Shown here piece by piece: positions 8,821 to 17,160 of a stretch of DNA of 64,000 nucleotides. The notes below the pieces were generated by a model. The model was not told the origin of the DNA. It did no database searches and worked only from the letters and a program-made list of their open reading frames with translations. The DNA is from Streptomyces sp. SLBN-31 (GTDB taxonomy: Bacteria > Actinomycetota > Actinomycetes > Streptomycetales > Streptomycetaceae). The stretch's first letter is position 1. Every line of letters begins with the position of its first letter. The stretch lies in assembly GCF_006715395.1 (NCBI RefSeq), contig NZ_VFNC01000002.1, positions 3,100,001-3,164,000 of the forward strand, written 5' to 3'. A program made the translations under genes and the position numbers.

Positions 8821-8860
8821 CAGGTACTGCTTCTACCAGGATAAAGACACTCTGGTACCA
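8821..8860. promoter_or_regulatory. Candidate operator between MmyB regulator and MFS gene
   Basis: TACCAG (8834-8839) and CTGGTA (8852-8857) form a perfect inverted repeat with 12-bp spacing, and a third related half-site CAGGTA lies at 8821-8826. The region separates two divergent starts (8787 and 8889), which is the usual place for the operator of such a regulator. Confidence 0.45.
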
Positions 8861-8888
8861 CGCTGGGCAGCGGAGCAGCCTCGATGAC

Positions 8889-10316
8889 GTGACCGAAACG
8901 ATCGCTCCACGTACCGTCCGGCCGCCGGCCGCGACGCCCTCGCTCGGGGCCGTCGGCCTCTTCACCGTGCTGCTGGCAGCGGCGCTGCCCCTCATCGACT
9001 TCTTCATCGTCAACGTCGCCCTGCCGACGATCGGCCGGGACCTGCACGCGAGCGAGTCCGTCCTGGAACTCGTCGTCGCCGGTTACGGGTTGGCGTACGC
9101 CGTGCTGCTCGTCCTGGGCGGCAGGCTCGGGGACCTGTTCGGCCGGCGCCGCTTCTTCCTCGGCGGCATGGCGGCGTTCGGGCTGACCTCGCTGGCCTGC
9201 GGTCTGGCGCCCGACGCCTGGACGCTGGTGGCGGCGCGGGTGGCGCAGGGCGCGTCGGCCGCCGCGATGCTGCCGCAGATCCTCGCCACCATCCAGGCGG
9301 CGACCGCCGGGCCGCGCCGCGCGAAGGCCATGGGCCTGTACGGCGCCACGGCCGGCCTGTCCATGGTCGCCGGGCAGATCCTCGGCGGGGTCCTGGTCGC
9401 GGCGGACATCGCGGGCACCGGCTGGCGGGCGGTGTTCCTGGTGAATGTGCCAGTGGTCGTCGTGGGCCTGCTGCTGGCGGCCCGTGCCGTCCCGGAGACC
9501 CGTTCCCGGCACCCCGAGCCGGTCGACGGCCCCGGCACCGTCCTGCTCACCGCGTCCCTGCTCGCCCTGCTCGCGCCGCTCACCGAGGGCCGTTCGGCGG
9601 GCTGGCCGCTGTGGACGTGGCTGTCGCTGGTGGCGTTCCCCTTCCTCGCGGCGGCGTTCTACGCGGTGGAGCGCCGGGCCGACCGGCAGGGCCGCACGCC
9701 TCTCGTTCCCCCGTCGCTCTTCGCGCTGACGTCGTTGCGGCGCGGTCTGGTGATGATCCTGCCGTTCTCGGTGGGCTTCAGCGGCTTCATGTTCGTGATC
9801 GCGGTGGCCTTGCAGCGGGGTGCGGGCCTGGGACCGGTGCGGGCCGGACTGGCCCTGGCACCGATGGCCGTGGTGTTCCTCTTCGTCTCGCTCGCCGGCC
9901 CCCGCCTGGTCACCCGGTACGGCACCCGGGTGGTCACCGCCGGGGCGCTGCTCCAGGGGCTGGGCATCGGCCTGATGGCCCTGGCGGCCTGGCGGTCCTG
10001 GCCGGACCTGGGGCTGGTCGAGCTGCTGCCGGGCGCGGTGTTCGCCGGCGGCGGCCAGGCGCTGCAACTGCCCATCATCTACCGGGTGGTGCTGTCCGAG
10101 GTGGAGCCGGTCCGGGCCGGGGTCGGCAGCGGGGTGATGATGACGACCCAGCAGTCGGCCCTCGCTCTCGGAGTGGCCGCTCTGGGCACGCTGTTCCTGT
10201 CCCTCGTCCCGGGCAGCGGCATGCGGGACGCCCTGGTCGTGACGCTGCTGACGCAGCTCGGCTGCATCGTCGTGACGGGCCTGCTGAGCCTGCGGCTGCC
10301 CCGCACCATCGGCTGA
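8889..10316 (+). CDS. MFS transporter, DHA2-type exporter
   Basis: 475 residues from GTG 8889, giving a short polar N-terminus before the first helix (LIDFFIVNVALPTIGRDL). A much longer upstream open frame overlaps the operator region and was rejected. About 14 transmembrane segments; GGRLGDLFGRRRFF after helix 2 and GLYGATAGLSMVAGQILGGVL in helix 5 match proton-coupled multidrug exporters. Divergent from, and probably controlled by, the MmyB-type regulator. The ribosome site is weak (GGAG about 15 nt upstream). Substrate unknown. Confidence 0.87.
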   Translation: MTETIAPRTVRPPAATPSLGAVGLFTVLLAAALPLIDFFIVNVALPTIGRDLHASESVLELVVAGYGLAYAVLLVLGGRLGDLFGRRRFFLGGMAAFGLTSLACGLAPDAWTLVAARVAQGASAAAMLPQILATIQAATAGPRRAKAMGLYGATAGLSMVAGQILGGVLVAADIAGTGWRAVFLVNVPVVVVGLLLAARAVPETRSRHPEPVDGPGTVLLTASLLALLAPLTEGRSAGWPLWTWLSLVAFPFLAAAFYAVERRADRQGRTPLVPPSLFALTSLRRGLVMILPFSVGFSGFMFVIAVALQRGAGLGPVRAGLALAPMAVVFLFVSLAGPRLVTRYGTRVVTAGALLQGLGIGLMALAAWRSWPDLGLVELLPGAVFAGGGQALQLPIIYRVVLSEVEPVRAGVGSGVMMTTQQSALALGVAALGTLFLSLVPGSGMRDALVVTLLTQLGCIVVTGLLSLRLPRTIG

Positions 10317-10423
10317 CGGGGGCGGTCCTGTGTGGGATCGGCCACGGGTTGGTCAACTCACCGTGGAGGGTCCCCTGTTGATGTTGGTCTTGCTGCACAC
10401 TCCTGTGCCGGAGGGGAGGCAGC

Positions 10424-10642
10424 ATGCTCGAGATCAACAGGAGCCGGGTGAGGCGCTGGGACGGGCACGGCCGCGAGCACGTCGTCCGCGTGCAGCGCAC
10501 CGGTCTGCAGCGGACGATCAGATGTGACACCTGCGGCTGGCGGCAGGGGGCGCAGTTCCTGCCCTGGCTGAAGGCCGAGGAGCATCTGGCTCAGGCGCAC
10601 CAGGCGACGGTGGACCCGACGGAGCCGGAGCCCTCGGGCTGA
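10424..10642 (+). CDS. Small protein with CxxC and HxxxxH pairs (possible zinc-binding)
   Basis: 72 residues. The start is supported by GAGGGGAGG 5-8 nt before the ATG. The middle holds CDTCGW (residues ~34-39) and EEHLAQAH (~52-59), i.e. two cysteines about 20 residues before two histidines, a spacing that could bind zinc like a small C2H2 finger. The N-terminus is basic (RSRVRRWDGHGREHVVR), which would suit nucleic acid binding. No named family is recognised. It stands alone between an MFS gene and a serine hydrolase gene on the same strand. Confidence 0.65.
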   Translation: MLEINRSRVRRWDGHGREHVVRVQRTGLQRTIRCDTCGWRQGAQFLPWLKAEEHLAQAHQATVDPTEPEPSG

Positions 10643-10720
10643 GGCGCCGGGAGAGATGAGTTTCCGGCGCGGCAGGAGTCGTACAGCTGACCGCACCGCC
10701 CGCGCACCGGAAGGCCGGAG

Positions 10721-11875
10721 ATGACCGAGACCGAACTGAAGGCCGTTCTGCGCCGCCATGTCGAGGACGGCACGGTGCCCGGCGCCGTCGCCCTGGTGGC
10801 GCGCGGCGAGGACGTCCATGTGGTGACCGTCGGCTCCGTGGACACCGACGGAACCGCGCCGATGGCGCGTGACTCGATCTTCCGTATCGCCTCCATCACC
10901 AAGCCGATCGCGGCGGCCGCCGTGCTCATGCTGGTGGAGGAGGGCGTGTTCGCCCTGGAGTCGCCGGTGGAGGAATGGCTTCCGGAGCTGTCGAAACCGA
11001 CGGTGGTGCGGACGCCGTCGAGCCCCGTGGACGACGTGGTCCCGGCCGCCCGCCCGATCACGGTCGAGGACCTGCTCAGCTCCCGCACCGGCTGGGGCTT
11101 CCCCTCCGACTTCTCGCTTCCGGCGGTGCGGTCGCTGTTCACGGTGCAGAGGGACGGCCGCGCCCTGCAGGACTGGCCGGACGCGGGCACCTGGCTGGGC
11201 CTGCTCGCCCAGGTGCCGATGCTGTACCAGCCGGGCGAGGCCTGGCTCTACGGCACCTCCTCCGACCTGCAGGGCATCCTGGTCGAGCGGGCGTCCGGCC
11301 GTACGCTCCCGGACTTCCTGGCCGAGCGGCTCTTCGCGCCGCTGGGCATGACGGACACGGCGTTCGAGGTCCCGCCGTCGAAGCGGCACCGCTTCACCTC
11401 GGCCTACGCGCCCGCCCCGGACGGCTCCCCGCACCTGTGGGACACCCCGGACGGCGAGTTCAGCCGTATCCCGCGCTTCCATTCGGGCGGCGGCGGCCTG
11501 GTCTCCACGGCCGACGACTGGCTGGCCTTCGCCCGCCTCCTGGTGAACGGCGGCACCGCCCCGGACGGCCACCGCCTGCTCACCTCCACGTCGGTCAGCC
11601 GTATGACCACCAACCACCTCACGGCCGAGCAGCGCGACCGCGCCACGCTCTTCCTGGAGGGCCAGGGCTGGGGTTACGGCGGCCAGGTCGACGTCACCCC
11701 GTCCGACCCCTGGAACGTCCCCGGCCGCTACGGCTGGGTCGGCGGCACCGGCACGACGGCCCACATCGTCCCGCCCGCCGGAACCGTCGCGATCCTGCTC
11801 ACCCAGGCGGGCATGGCGAACCCGACCCCCACACCGGTGATGCGGGGCTTCTGGCGGTTCGTGGCCGGCGGCTGA
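10721..11875 (+). CDS. Serine hydrolase of the beta-lactamase/D-peptidase (S12) family
   Basis: 384 residues; a plausible purine-rich site AGGCCGGAG lies before the ATG. The active-site SxxK is S58-I-T-K61. The Tyr of the second motif is in YGTSSD near residue 177, where class C beta-lactamases have YxN. HSGGGGLVS near residue 253 corresponds to the KTG-like third motif of this family (HxG). There is no signal peptide, so it is cytoplasmic and more likely an esterase or amidase-type S12 enzyme than a resistance beta-lactamase. Full length, apparently monocistronic. Confidence 0.85.
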   Translation: MTETELKAVLRRHVEDGTVPGAVALVARGEDVHVVTVGSVDTDGTAPMARDSIFRIASITKPIAAAAVLMLVEEGVFALESPVEEWLPELSKPTVVRTPSSPVDDVVPAARPITVEDLLSSRTGWGFPSDFSLPAVRSLFTVQRDGRALQDWPDAGTWLGLLAQVPMLYQPGEAWLYGTSSDLQGILVERASGRTLPDFLAERLFAPLGMTDTAFEVPPSKRHRFTSAYAPAPDGSPHLWDTPDGEFSRIPRFHSGGGGLVSTADDWLAFARLLVNGGTAPDGHRLLTSTSVSRMTTNHLTAEQRDRATLFLEGQGWGYGGQVDVTPSDPWNVPGRYGWVGGTGTTAHIVPPAGTVAILLTQAGMANPTPTPVMRGFWRFVAGG

Positions 11876-11919
11876 GACCGCCGGGCGGCGCGGCCGGCGC
11901 CCACCCTACGATCGCGCCC

Positions 11920-12654
11920 ATGACCAAATTCATCGCCACCGTGTGCCTGCCGCCGACCAAGCCGCGCAGGCTCGTCAAAGCGGCAGCCGCCGCCATGGCA
12001 CCGTACGACCTCTCCGACGCCCGGAACCCGGCCGGCGAGTGGGACTGGTGGGCCGTCCACTCCGAACCGGGCCGCGGGTTTCTGGTGCTGCCCGCGCACG
12101 ACGGGGACCGAAGACTCCTCACGCCCGCCACCGTGCCCCGAAGAAAGGCGGACCTCGCCCCTCTCGGACCACTGGAGTGCCACGGCGGCCCGCGCGCCCT
12201 GCTGGACTTCGACGCGATGCGGCAGCGGTCGGCGCACCGGTACGACGCCCTGCGCGCCGCCTGGGAGGAGCTGGCCGCGCCGCATCCGCCGGCCCGTCCG
12301 CTCACCGAGTTCGTCGCCCGCCACGAGGCCGATCCCGAGGGGTACTCCAAGGAGGACGCCAAGCGGGACCATCTGCTGCAGCCGCTGGTGCAGGAGGTGG
12401 CGCAGCGGGCCGTCGCGGGCGACCCGCACTTCGACATGTCCTTCCTGCTCAAGGACCCGGTCGCGTACTTCGCTCAGGAACACGACGCGGCCCGCCGGGA
12501 CGCGGTCGAGGCCGCCGTGCCGGGCTTCGCCCTGCTCACCCTTGACGGCACCTGGACGGACGCGACGAGCGACGGCTACTGGGAGCGGGCCAACGGCTAC
12601 CTCGACGACCTCCCCGGGGAGGCGGTCGTCGTCGACCTGCTCTGCCACTGCTGA
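11920..12654 (+). CDS. Uncharacterised 244-residue protein
   Basis: The start is ATG 11920; the same frame is open far upstream but overlaps the S12 hydrolase gene. No ribosome site is obvious. The protein has no signal peptide or membrane helix. It contains YDLSDARNPAGEWDWWAVH near residue 30 and a helical, charged middle section with YSKEDAKRDHLLQPLVQEV near residue 145; the C-terminus ends in a cysteine/histidine patch (LLCHC). I do not recognise a named family. The tryptophan-rich segment and the lack of conserved operon partners are the only handles. It ends convergently with a TetR regulator. Confidence 0.7.
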   Translation: MTKFIATVCLPPTKPRRLVKAAAAAMAPYDLSDARNPAGEWDWWAVHSEPGRGFLVLPAHDGDRRLLTPATVPRRKADLAPLGPLECHGGPRALLDFDAMRQRSAHRYDALRAAWEELAAPHPPARPLTEFVARHEADPEGYSKEDAKRDHLLQPLVQEVAQRAVAGDPHFDMSFLLKDPVAYFAQEHDAARRDAVEAAVPGFALLTLDGTWTDATSDGYWERANGYLDDLPGEAVVVDLLCHC

Positions 12655-12658
12655 GCGG

Positions 12659-12711
12659 CCCGCCCCGAGGGCCCGGCGCCCCTTCCGGGCATTCCAGGAC
12701 CGCTGGGCGGG
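12659..12711. terminator. Nested hairpins between convergent genes
   Basis: The outer arms CCCGCCC (12659-12665) and GGGCGGG (12705-12711) enclose an inner hairpin GCCCGG (12671-12676) / CCGGGC (12685-12690). The element fills the gap between the 244-residue protein gene and the TetR gene stops. Confidence 0.45.
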
Positions 12712-12712
12712 G

Positions 12713-13303
12713 TCAGGCGGACAATCCGCGCACCAGCAGCTCCACCACCGCCTCGAACTCCCCCTGCACGCCCGGCTGTTCCCACTCCTTGGCGTAGCCC
12801 GGGTCGTGGAAGCGGGCCGTGGCCTGGAAGAGGGCGCGGGCGGCGGTCGCCGGGTCGGCGACCGTGAAGGTGCCCGCCTGCGCACCGGCGCGGACGATCT
12901 CCGTGAGCTGGTCGGTCAGTTCGGTGATGTGGGCGCTCACCACCTCGCCCGCCCCGTCCGTCAGCACGGAGTACGTGGCGAACAGCTCCGGGTCGTCGCC
13001 GGCCTTGCGGCGCTTGGCGGCGAAGAGGGCCGCGAGCCACTCGCGCACCCTCGCCTCCGGGTCCCGTCCGGCGTCGGCGGCGATCCCGGCGAGGACCTGT
13101 GTCGTCCGGTCCAGCCACCTCTTGGTCACCGCCTCCCGCAGCGCTGCCTTGGTCCGGAAGTGCCGGTAGACGCTGCCGTGGCTGACGCCGAGCGCGCGGG
13201 CCACGTCGACCACGGTGGCCTTGGCCGGGCCGTGGCGGCGCAGCACCTCCTCGGTGGCGGCGAGGATGCGCTCGGCGGTCAGGGTCTCGCTGGTCGGAGG
13301 CAT
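12713..13303 (-). CDS. TetR-family transcriptional regulator
   Basis: 196 residues. The N-terminal helix-turn-helix is clear (TVVDVARALGVSHGSVYRHF, residues ~31-50), followed by a divergent helical ligand-binding domain. The order in which genes are read (aldo/keto reductase first, regulator 25 bp after it, both on the minus strand) suggests one transcript starting upstream of the reductase. The 22-bp inverted repeat at 14362-14383 is then its likely operator, giving autoregulation. The ligand is unknown. Confidence 0.88.
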   Translation of the reverse strand: MPPTSETLTAERILAATEEVLRRHGPAKATVVDVARALGVSHGSVYRHFRTKAALREAVTKRWLDRTTQVLAGIAADAGRDPEARVREWLAALFAAKRRKAGDDPELFATYSVLTDGAGEVVSAHITELTDQLTEIVRAGAQAGTFTVADPATAARALFQATARFHDPGYAKEWEQPGVQGEFEAVVELLVRGLSA

Positions 13304-13328
13304 GGCTAGACGGTACCCGGCACCGCGA

Positions 13329-14339
13329 TCAGCGTTCGCTGTCGAGCATGGCCATCTGCGCGGGCGCGTACCGCTCGCCGGCCGCCGCGTCCGCCGGTAC
13401 GGCCGCCTCGATCGCGGCGAGGTCGGCCGCGTCCAGGGTCACGTCCAGGGCGCCCAGGGCCTCGCCGAGCCGCTCGCGGGTGCGGGCGCCGACCAGCGGC
13501 ACGATGTCGTCGCCCCGCGAGAGCACCCAGGCGATGGCGATCTGGGCGACGGAGACGCCCTTCTGCTCGGCGATCTTGCGCAGGGATTCGACCAGGCGGA
13601 GGTTGTGCTGGAGGTTCTCGCCCTGGAAGCGGGGCGTGTGGGCGCGGAAGTCGTTCGCGGCGAACCCCTGCCCTGGTGTGACGTGACCGGAGATCAGCCC
13701 GCGGGAGAGCACCCCGTAGGCGGTGACGGAGATGCCCAGCTCGCGCAGGGTGGGCAGGATCTCCCGCTCGGGCCCGCGGGAGATGAGCGCGTACTCGATC
13801 TGGAGGTCGGCGATCGGGGCGGTGGCGGCGGCCCGGCGGATGGTCTCCGCGCCGACCTCGCTGAGCCCGATGTGGCGGACGTATCCCTGCTCGACCAGTT
13901 CCGCGATCGCGCCGACGGTCTCCTCGATCGGCACGTTCGGGTCGAGCCGGGCGGGCCGGTAGACGTCGATGTGGTCGACGCCGAGGCGCTGGAGGGAGTA
14001 CGCGGCCCAGGTCTTCACGGCGGCCGGGCGGGCGTCGTAGCCGAGCCACTCGCCGTCCGGAGCGCGGTGGGCGCCGAACTTCACGCTGACCAGGGCGTTC
14101 TCCCGGAGGGCGGCCGGGGCGGTGCGCAGGGCTTCGGCGATCAGGAGTTCGTTGTGGCCCATGCCGTAGAAGTCGCCGGTGTCGAGCAGGGTCACGCCGG
14201 CCTCCAGGGCGGCGTGGATGGTGGCGACGGATTCTGCGCGGTCCGCGTCGCCGTACATGCCGGACATGCCCATGCAGCCGAGGCCGAGGGCGGAGACCTG
14301 GGGGCCGGTGATGCCGAGGGTTCGGGTTCGCATCGTCAT
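13329..14339 (-). CDS. Aldo/keto reductase
   Basis: 336 residues from ATG 14339 (a second ATG 6 nt later is equally possible; GGTGG lies just upstream). NAD(P)H-dependent (beta/alpha)8 reductase. LGLGCMGMSG and LLDTGDFYGMGHNE supply the catalytic Asp and Tyr, and ALVSVKFG the Lys. At the position where most relatives have LHRxD, this protein reads VYRPARLDP, so the usual catalytic His is absent; this variant recurs in a group of Streptomyces and proteobacterial reductases. The C-terminal cofactor-binding loop VPLVGARTRERLGE is intact. Upstream of, and probably co-transcribed with, the TetR regulator gene. Confidence 0.9.
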   Translation of the reverse strand: MTMRTRTLGITGPQVSALGLGCMGMSGMYGDADRAESVATIHAALEAGVTLLDTGDFYGMGHNELLIAEALRTAPAALRENALVSVKFGAHRAPDGEWLGYDARPAAVKTWAAYSLQRLGVDHIDVYRPARLDPNVPIEETVGAIAELVEQGYVRHIGLSEVGAETIRRAAATAPIADLQIEYALISRGPEREILPTLRELGISVTAYGVLSRGLISGHVTPGQGFAANDFRAHTPRFQGENLQHNLRLVESLRKIAEQKGVSVAQIAIAWVLSRGDDIVPLVGARTRERLGEALGALDVTLDAADLAAIEAAVPADAAAGERYAPAQMAMLDSER

Positions 14340-14361
14340 GCCACCACCCTGACATGACAGC

Positions 14362-14383
14362 TGACAGATTTCAATATCTGTCA
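14362..14383. promoter_or_regulatory. 22-bp inverted repeat, candidate TetR operator
   Basis: TGACAGAT (14362-14369) and ATCTGTCA (14376-14383) are perfect inverted arms with a 6-bp AT-rich spacer. It lies 23 bp upstream of the aldo/keto reductase ATG, the right place for a repressor of the reductase-TetR transcription unit. It could also influence the divergent chitinase promoter. Confidence 0.6.
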
Positions 14384-14427
14384 TTCCAACTCCGTCGCCA
14401 GGCCGCCGCAAGCACCCCGACCCAACC

Positions 14428-14460
14428 TGGTCCAGACCTATTGACGAGAGGTCTGGACCA
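14428..14460. promoter_or_regulatory. Paired DasR-type boxes in the chitinase promoter
   Basis: TGGTCCAGACC (14428-14438) and GGTCTGGACCA (14450-14460) are exact reverse complements and each resembles the dre element bound by the N-acetylglucosamine-responsive repressor DasR. A -35-like TTGACG (14441-14446) lies between them, so bound repressor would block the promoter. Streptomyces chitinase promoters are known to carry such 12-bp repeats. Confidence 0.75.
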
Positions 14461-14511
14461 GAGCACTGTCATGCCTACGACACCTCACCGCACCCCCACC
14501 GGGAGGCCCGT

Positions 14512-15558
14512 ATGCTCCGCCGCACCCTGTCCCTGCTCGCCGCCGCGCTGGCGACGGCCTGTCTCACCCAGCTGCCGGCGGCCCCCACCGCCTCCGCCGC
14601 CGACACCTGCGCGCCGAAGTCGCGCCCCTCCGGCAAGGTCCTGCAGGGCTACTGGGAGAACTGGGACGGCTCCGCCAACGGCGTCCACCCGCCCTTCGGC
14701 TGGACCCCGATCACCGACTCCCGCATCCCCGCCCACGGCTACAACGTGATCAACGCGGCTTTCCCGGTGATCCGTTCGGACGGAACGGCCCTGTGGGAGG
14801 ACGGCATGGACGCGGGCGTGAAGGTGGCCACGCCCGCGGAGATGTGCGCGGCGAAGGCCTCAGGCCAGACGATCCTGCTGTCGATCGGCGGCGCCGCGGC
14901 CGGCATCGACCTCGGCTCACAGGCGGTCGCCGACCGCTTCGTGGCGACGATCGTCCCGATCTTGAAGAAGTACAACTTCGACGGCATCGACATAGACATC
15001 GAGACGGGCCTGGTCGGCAGCGGCAGCATCTCCCAACTCTCCACCTCGCAGGCCAACTTGATCCGCATCATCGACGGAGTCCTGGCGCGGATGCCGGCGG
15101 GCTTCGGGCTCACCATGGCCCCGGAGACGGCCTACGTCACCGGCGGGAGCGTCACCTACGGCTCGATCTGGGGCGCGTACCTGCCGATCATCAAGAAGTA
15201 CGCCGACAACGGCCGCCTGTGGTGGCTCAACATGCAGTACTACAACGGCAGCATGTACGGCTGCTCGGGAGACTCCTACCAGGCGGGCACGGTGCAGGGC
15301 TTCACGGCCCAGACGGACTGCCTGAACAAGGGCCTGGTCGTGCAGGGCACGACGGTCAGGGTGCCCTACGACAAGCAGGTCCCCGGCCTGCCCGCCCAGC
15401 CGGGCGCCGGCGGCGGCCACATGTCACCGTCCCTCGTCTCCCAGGCCTGGAAGCACTACGGCAGCTCCCTCAAGGGCCTGATGACCTGGTCGGTCAACTG
15501 GGACGGCTCGAAGAACTGGACCTTCGGCGACAACGTGAAGTCCCTGCAAGGGCGTTGA
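14512..15558 (+). CDS. chiJ: Secreted GH18 chitinase, catalytic domain only
   Basis: 348 residues after a GGGAGG ribosome site. Residues 1-29 are a Sec signal peptide ending at ASA. The rest is a single GH18 TIM barrel: SIGG motif near residue 125, and the catalytic DGIDIDIE at 157-164 with E164 as acid/base. It lacks a chitin-binding domain or fibronectin linker, unlike many Streptomyces chitinases. It hydrolyses beta-1,4 N-acetylglucosamine chains outside the cell. Its position beside glyS matches, from memory, S. coelicolor SCO2503 (chiJ). The two DasR-like boxes in front of it predict induction by chitin breakdown products. A strong terminator follows. Confidence 0.9.
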   Translation: MLRRTLSLLAAALATACLTQLPAAPTASAADTCAPKSRPSGKVLQGYWENWDGSANGVHPPFGWTPITDSRIPAHGYNVINAAFPVIRSDGTALWEDGMDAGVKVATPAEMCAAKASGQTILLSIGGAAAGIDLGSQAVADRFVATIVPILKKYNFDGIDIDIETGLVGSGSISQLSTSQANLIRIIDGVLARMPAGFGLTMAPETAYVTGGSVTYGSIWGAYLPIIKKYADNGRLWWLNMQYYNGSMYGCSGDSYQAGTVQGFTAQTDCLNKGLVVQGTTVRVPYDKQVPGLPAQPGAGGGHMSPSLVSQAWKHYGSSLKGLMTWSVNWDGSKNWTFGDNVKSLQGR

Positions 15559-15562
15559 CACA

Positions 15563-15608
15563 CAAGCGCCGGGCGGGACCGAGTCTCCTCGGCCCCGCCC
15601 GGCGCTTG
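15563..15608. terminator. Strong bidirectional terminator
   Basis: CAAGCGCCGGGCGGG (15563-15577) pairs with CCCGCCCGGCGCTTG (15594-15608), and an inner CCGAG/CTCGG extends the stem around a 4-nt loop. It lies between the convergent chitinase and glyS stops. Confidence 0.8.
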
Positions 15609-15627
15609 CACGGCACCGCGGCGGACG

Positions 15628-17010
15628 TCAGCAGCCCAGCAGGCGGCCCGCCAGGTATCCCTCGATCTGGTCCAGCGACACGCGCTCCTGCTTCATGGAG
15701 TCCCGCTCGCGCACCGTCACCGCGTTGTCGTCCAGGGTGTCGAAGTCGACGGTCACGCAGTACGGCGTGCCGATCTCGTCCTGGCGGCGGTAGCGGCGGC
15801 CGATGGCGCCGGCGTCGTCGAACTCGATGTTCCAGTTCTGCCGCAGCGCCTGGGCGAGGCCCTTGGCCTTCGGCGACAGCTCGGGGTTCCGGGACAGCGG
15901 GAGCACGGCGACCTTGACCGGCGCCAGGCGGTGGTCGAGCCGCAGCACCGTGCGCTTCTCCATCTTGCCCTTGGCGTTCGGCGCCTCGTCCTCGACGTAG
16001 GCGTCGAGGAGGAAGGCCAGCAGCGTACGGCCGACACCGGCCGCGGGCTCGATGACGTACGGCGTCCAGCGCTCGCCGGCCTCCTGGTCGAAGTAGGAGA
16101 GGTCCTGGCCGGAGGCCTTGCCGTGGGCGTTCAGGTCGTAGTCGGTGCGGTTGGCGACGCCCTCCAGCTCGCCCCACTCGCTGCCGCCGAACTGGAAGCG
16201 GTACTCGATGTCAGCGGTGCGCTTGGAGTAGTGGGAGAGCTTCTCCTTCGGGTGCTCGTACCACCGCATGTTCTCCTCACGCAGGCCGAGACCGGTGTAC
16301 CAGCTCCAGCGCTGCTCCATCCAGTACTCCTGCCACTTCTCGTCCTCGCCCGGCTTGACGAAGAACTCCATCTCCATCTGCTCGAACTCGCGGGTGCGGA
16401 AGATGAAGTTGCCGGGCGTGATCTCGTTGCGGAAGGACTTGCCCATCTGCGCGATGCCGAACGGCGGCTTGCGGCGCGAAGTGGTCTGCACCTGGGCGAA
16501 GTTGGTGAAGATGCCCTGGGCGGTCTCGGGGCGCAGGTAGGCGATGGAGCCGGAGTCCTGCGTGGGGCCGAGGTGCGTCGAGAGCAGGCCGGAGAACTGC
16601 TTGGGCTCGGTGAACTGGCCCTTGTTGCCGCAGTTCGGGCAGTTCACATCCGCCAGACCGTTCTCCGGGAGGCGCTTGTGCTTGGCCTCGTAGGCCTCCT
16701 CCAGGTGGTCCGCGCGGAACCGCTTGTGGCAGGAGGTGCACTCGGTCAGCGGGTCCGTGAAGGTGGCGACGTGACCGGAGGCGACCCAGACCTCGGGGGC
16801 CAGGATGACGGACGAGTCGATGCCGACCACGTCCTCGCGCGACGTCACCATGTAGCGCCACCACTGGCGCTTGATGTTCTCCTTGAACTCGACACCCAGC
16901 GGCCCGTAGTCCCAGGCGGCGCGCTGGCCACCGTAGATCTCACTGCAGGGGAATACGAAGCCACGGCGCTTGCTCAGGCTGACGATGGTGTCGATCTTGT
17001 CGGCGGCCAC
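15628..17010 (-). CDS. glyS: Glycyl-tRNA synthetase (homodimeric, class II)
   Basis: 460 residues from GTG 17010 (AAGAGAG lies 5-11 nt upstream). Charges tRNA-Gly with glycine. The N-terminus [19 protein letters not shown] is typical of the alpha2 bacterial/eukaryotic-type enzyme. [26 protein letters not shown] (split over residues ~185-210) contains class II motif 2. The catalytic motif 3 region is [17 protein letters not shown] near residue 345, and a C-terminal anticodon-binding domain follows. A cysteine cluster CTSCHKRF ... CPNCGNKG (residues ~90-125) forms an inserted zinc-ribbon. Single essential housekeeping gene, divergent from the zinc operon. Confidence 0.97.
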   Translation of the reverse strand: MAADKIDTIVSLSKRRGFVFPCSEIYGGQRAAWDYGPLGVEFKENIKRQWWRYMVTSREDVVGIDSSVILAPEVWVASGHVATFTDPLTECTSCHKRFRADHLEEAYEAKHKRLPENGLADVNCPNCGNKGQFTEPKQFSGLLSTHLGPTQDSGSIAYLRPETAQGIFTNFAQVQTTSRRKPPFGIAQMGKSFRNEITPGNFIFRTREFEQMEMEFFVKPGEDEKWQEYWMEQRWSWYTGLGLREENMRWYEHPKEKLSHYSKRTADIEYRFQFGGSEWGELEGVANRTDYDLNAHGKASGQDLSYFDQEAGERWTPYVIEPAAGVGRTLLAFLLDAYVEDEAPNAKGKMEKRTVLRLDHRLAPVKVAVLPLSRNPELSPKAKGLAQALRQNWNIEFDDAGAIGRRYRRQDEIGTPYCVTVDFDTLDDNAVTVRERDSMKQERVSLDQIEGYLAGRLLGC

Positions 17011-17122
17011 GGTGCTCTCTTCATTACGACGACGGGCGACGAAGCGAGATGCTTCCAGCGAATGCTTCAGGGTACCGGCGGGGGCTGCCCCTCAATCAAA
17101 TCGGTGACCGTCGGATCGTTTG

Positions 17123-17160
17123 TTGACAACGGTTTCCATGTTTGATGAAAATGACTGTCA
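17123..17160 (+). promoter_or_regulatory. Zur box and promoter of the zinc uptake operon
   Basis: TGAAAATGACTGTCA (17146-17160) fits the 7-1-7 Zur operator pattern TGAAAATGATTTTCA at 13 of 15 positions. A -35 TTGACA (17123-17128) with 17-18 bp spacing puts the -10 region inside the box and the transcription start at about 17158-17160. That makes the ATG at 17160 probably leaderless and Zur a direct block on initiation. Confidence 0.75.

Noticed and set aside
10721..11875. Class C beta-lactamase (antibiotic resistance)
   Set aside because: SxxK is present, but the Tyr motif is YGTS rather than YxN and there is no signal peptide; a general S12 serine hydrolase is safer.
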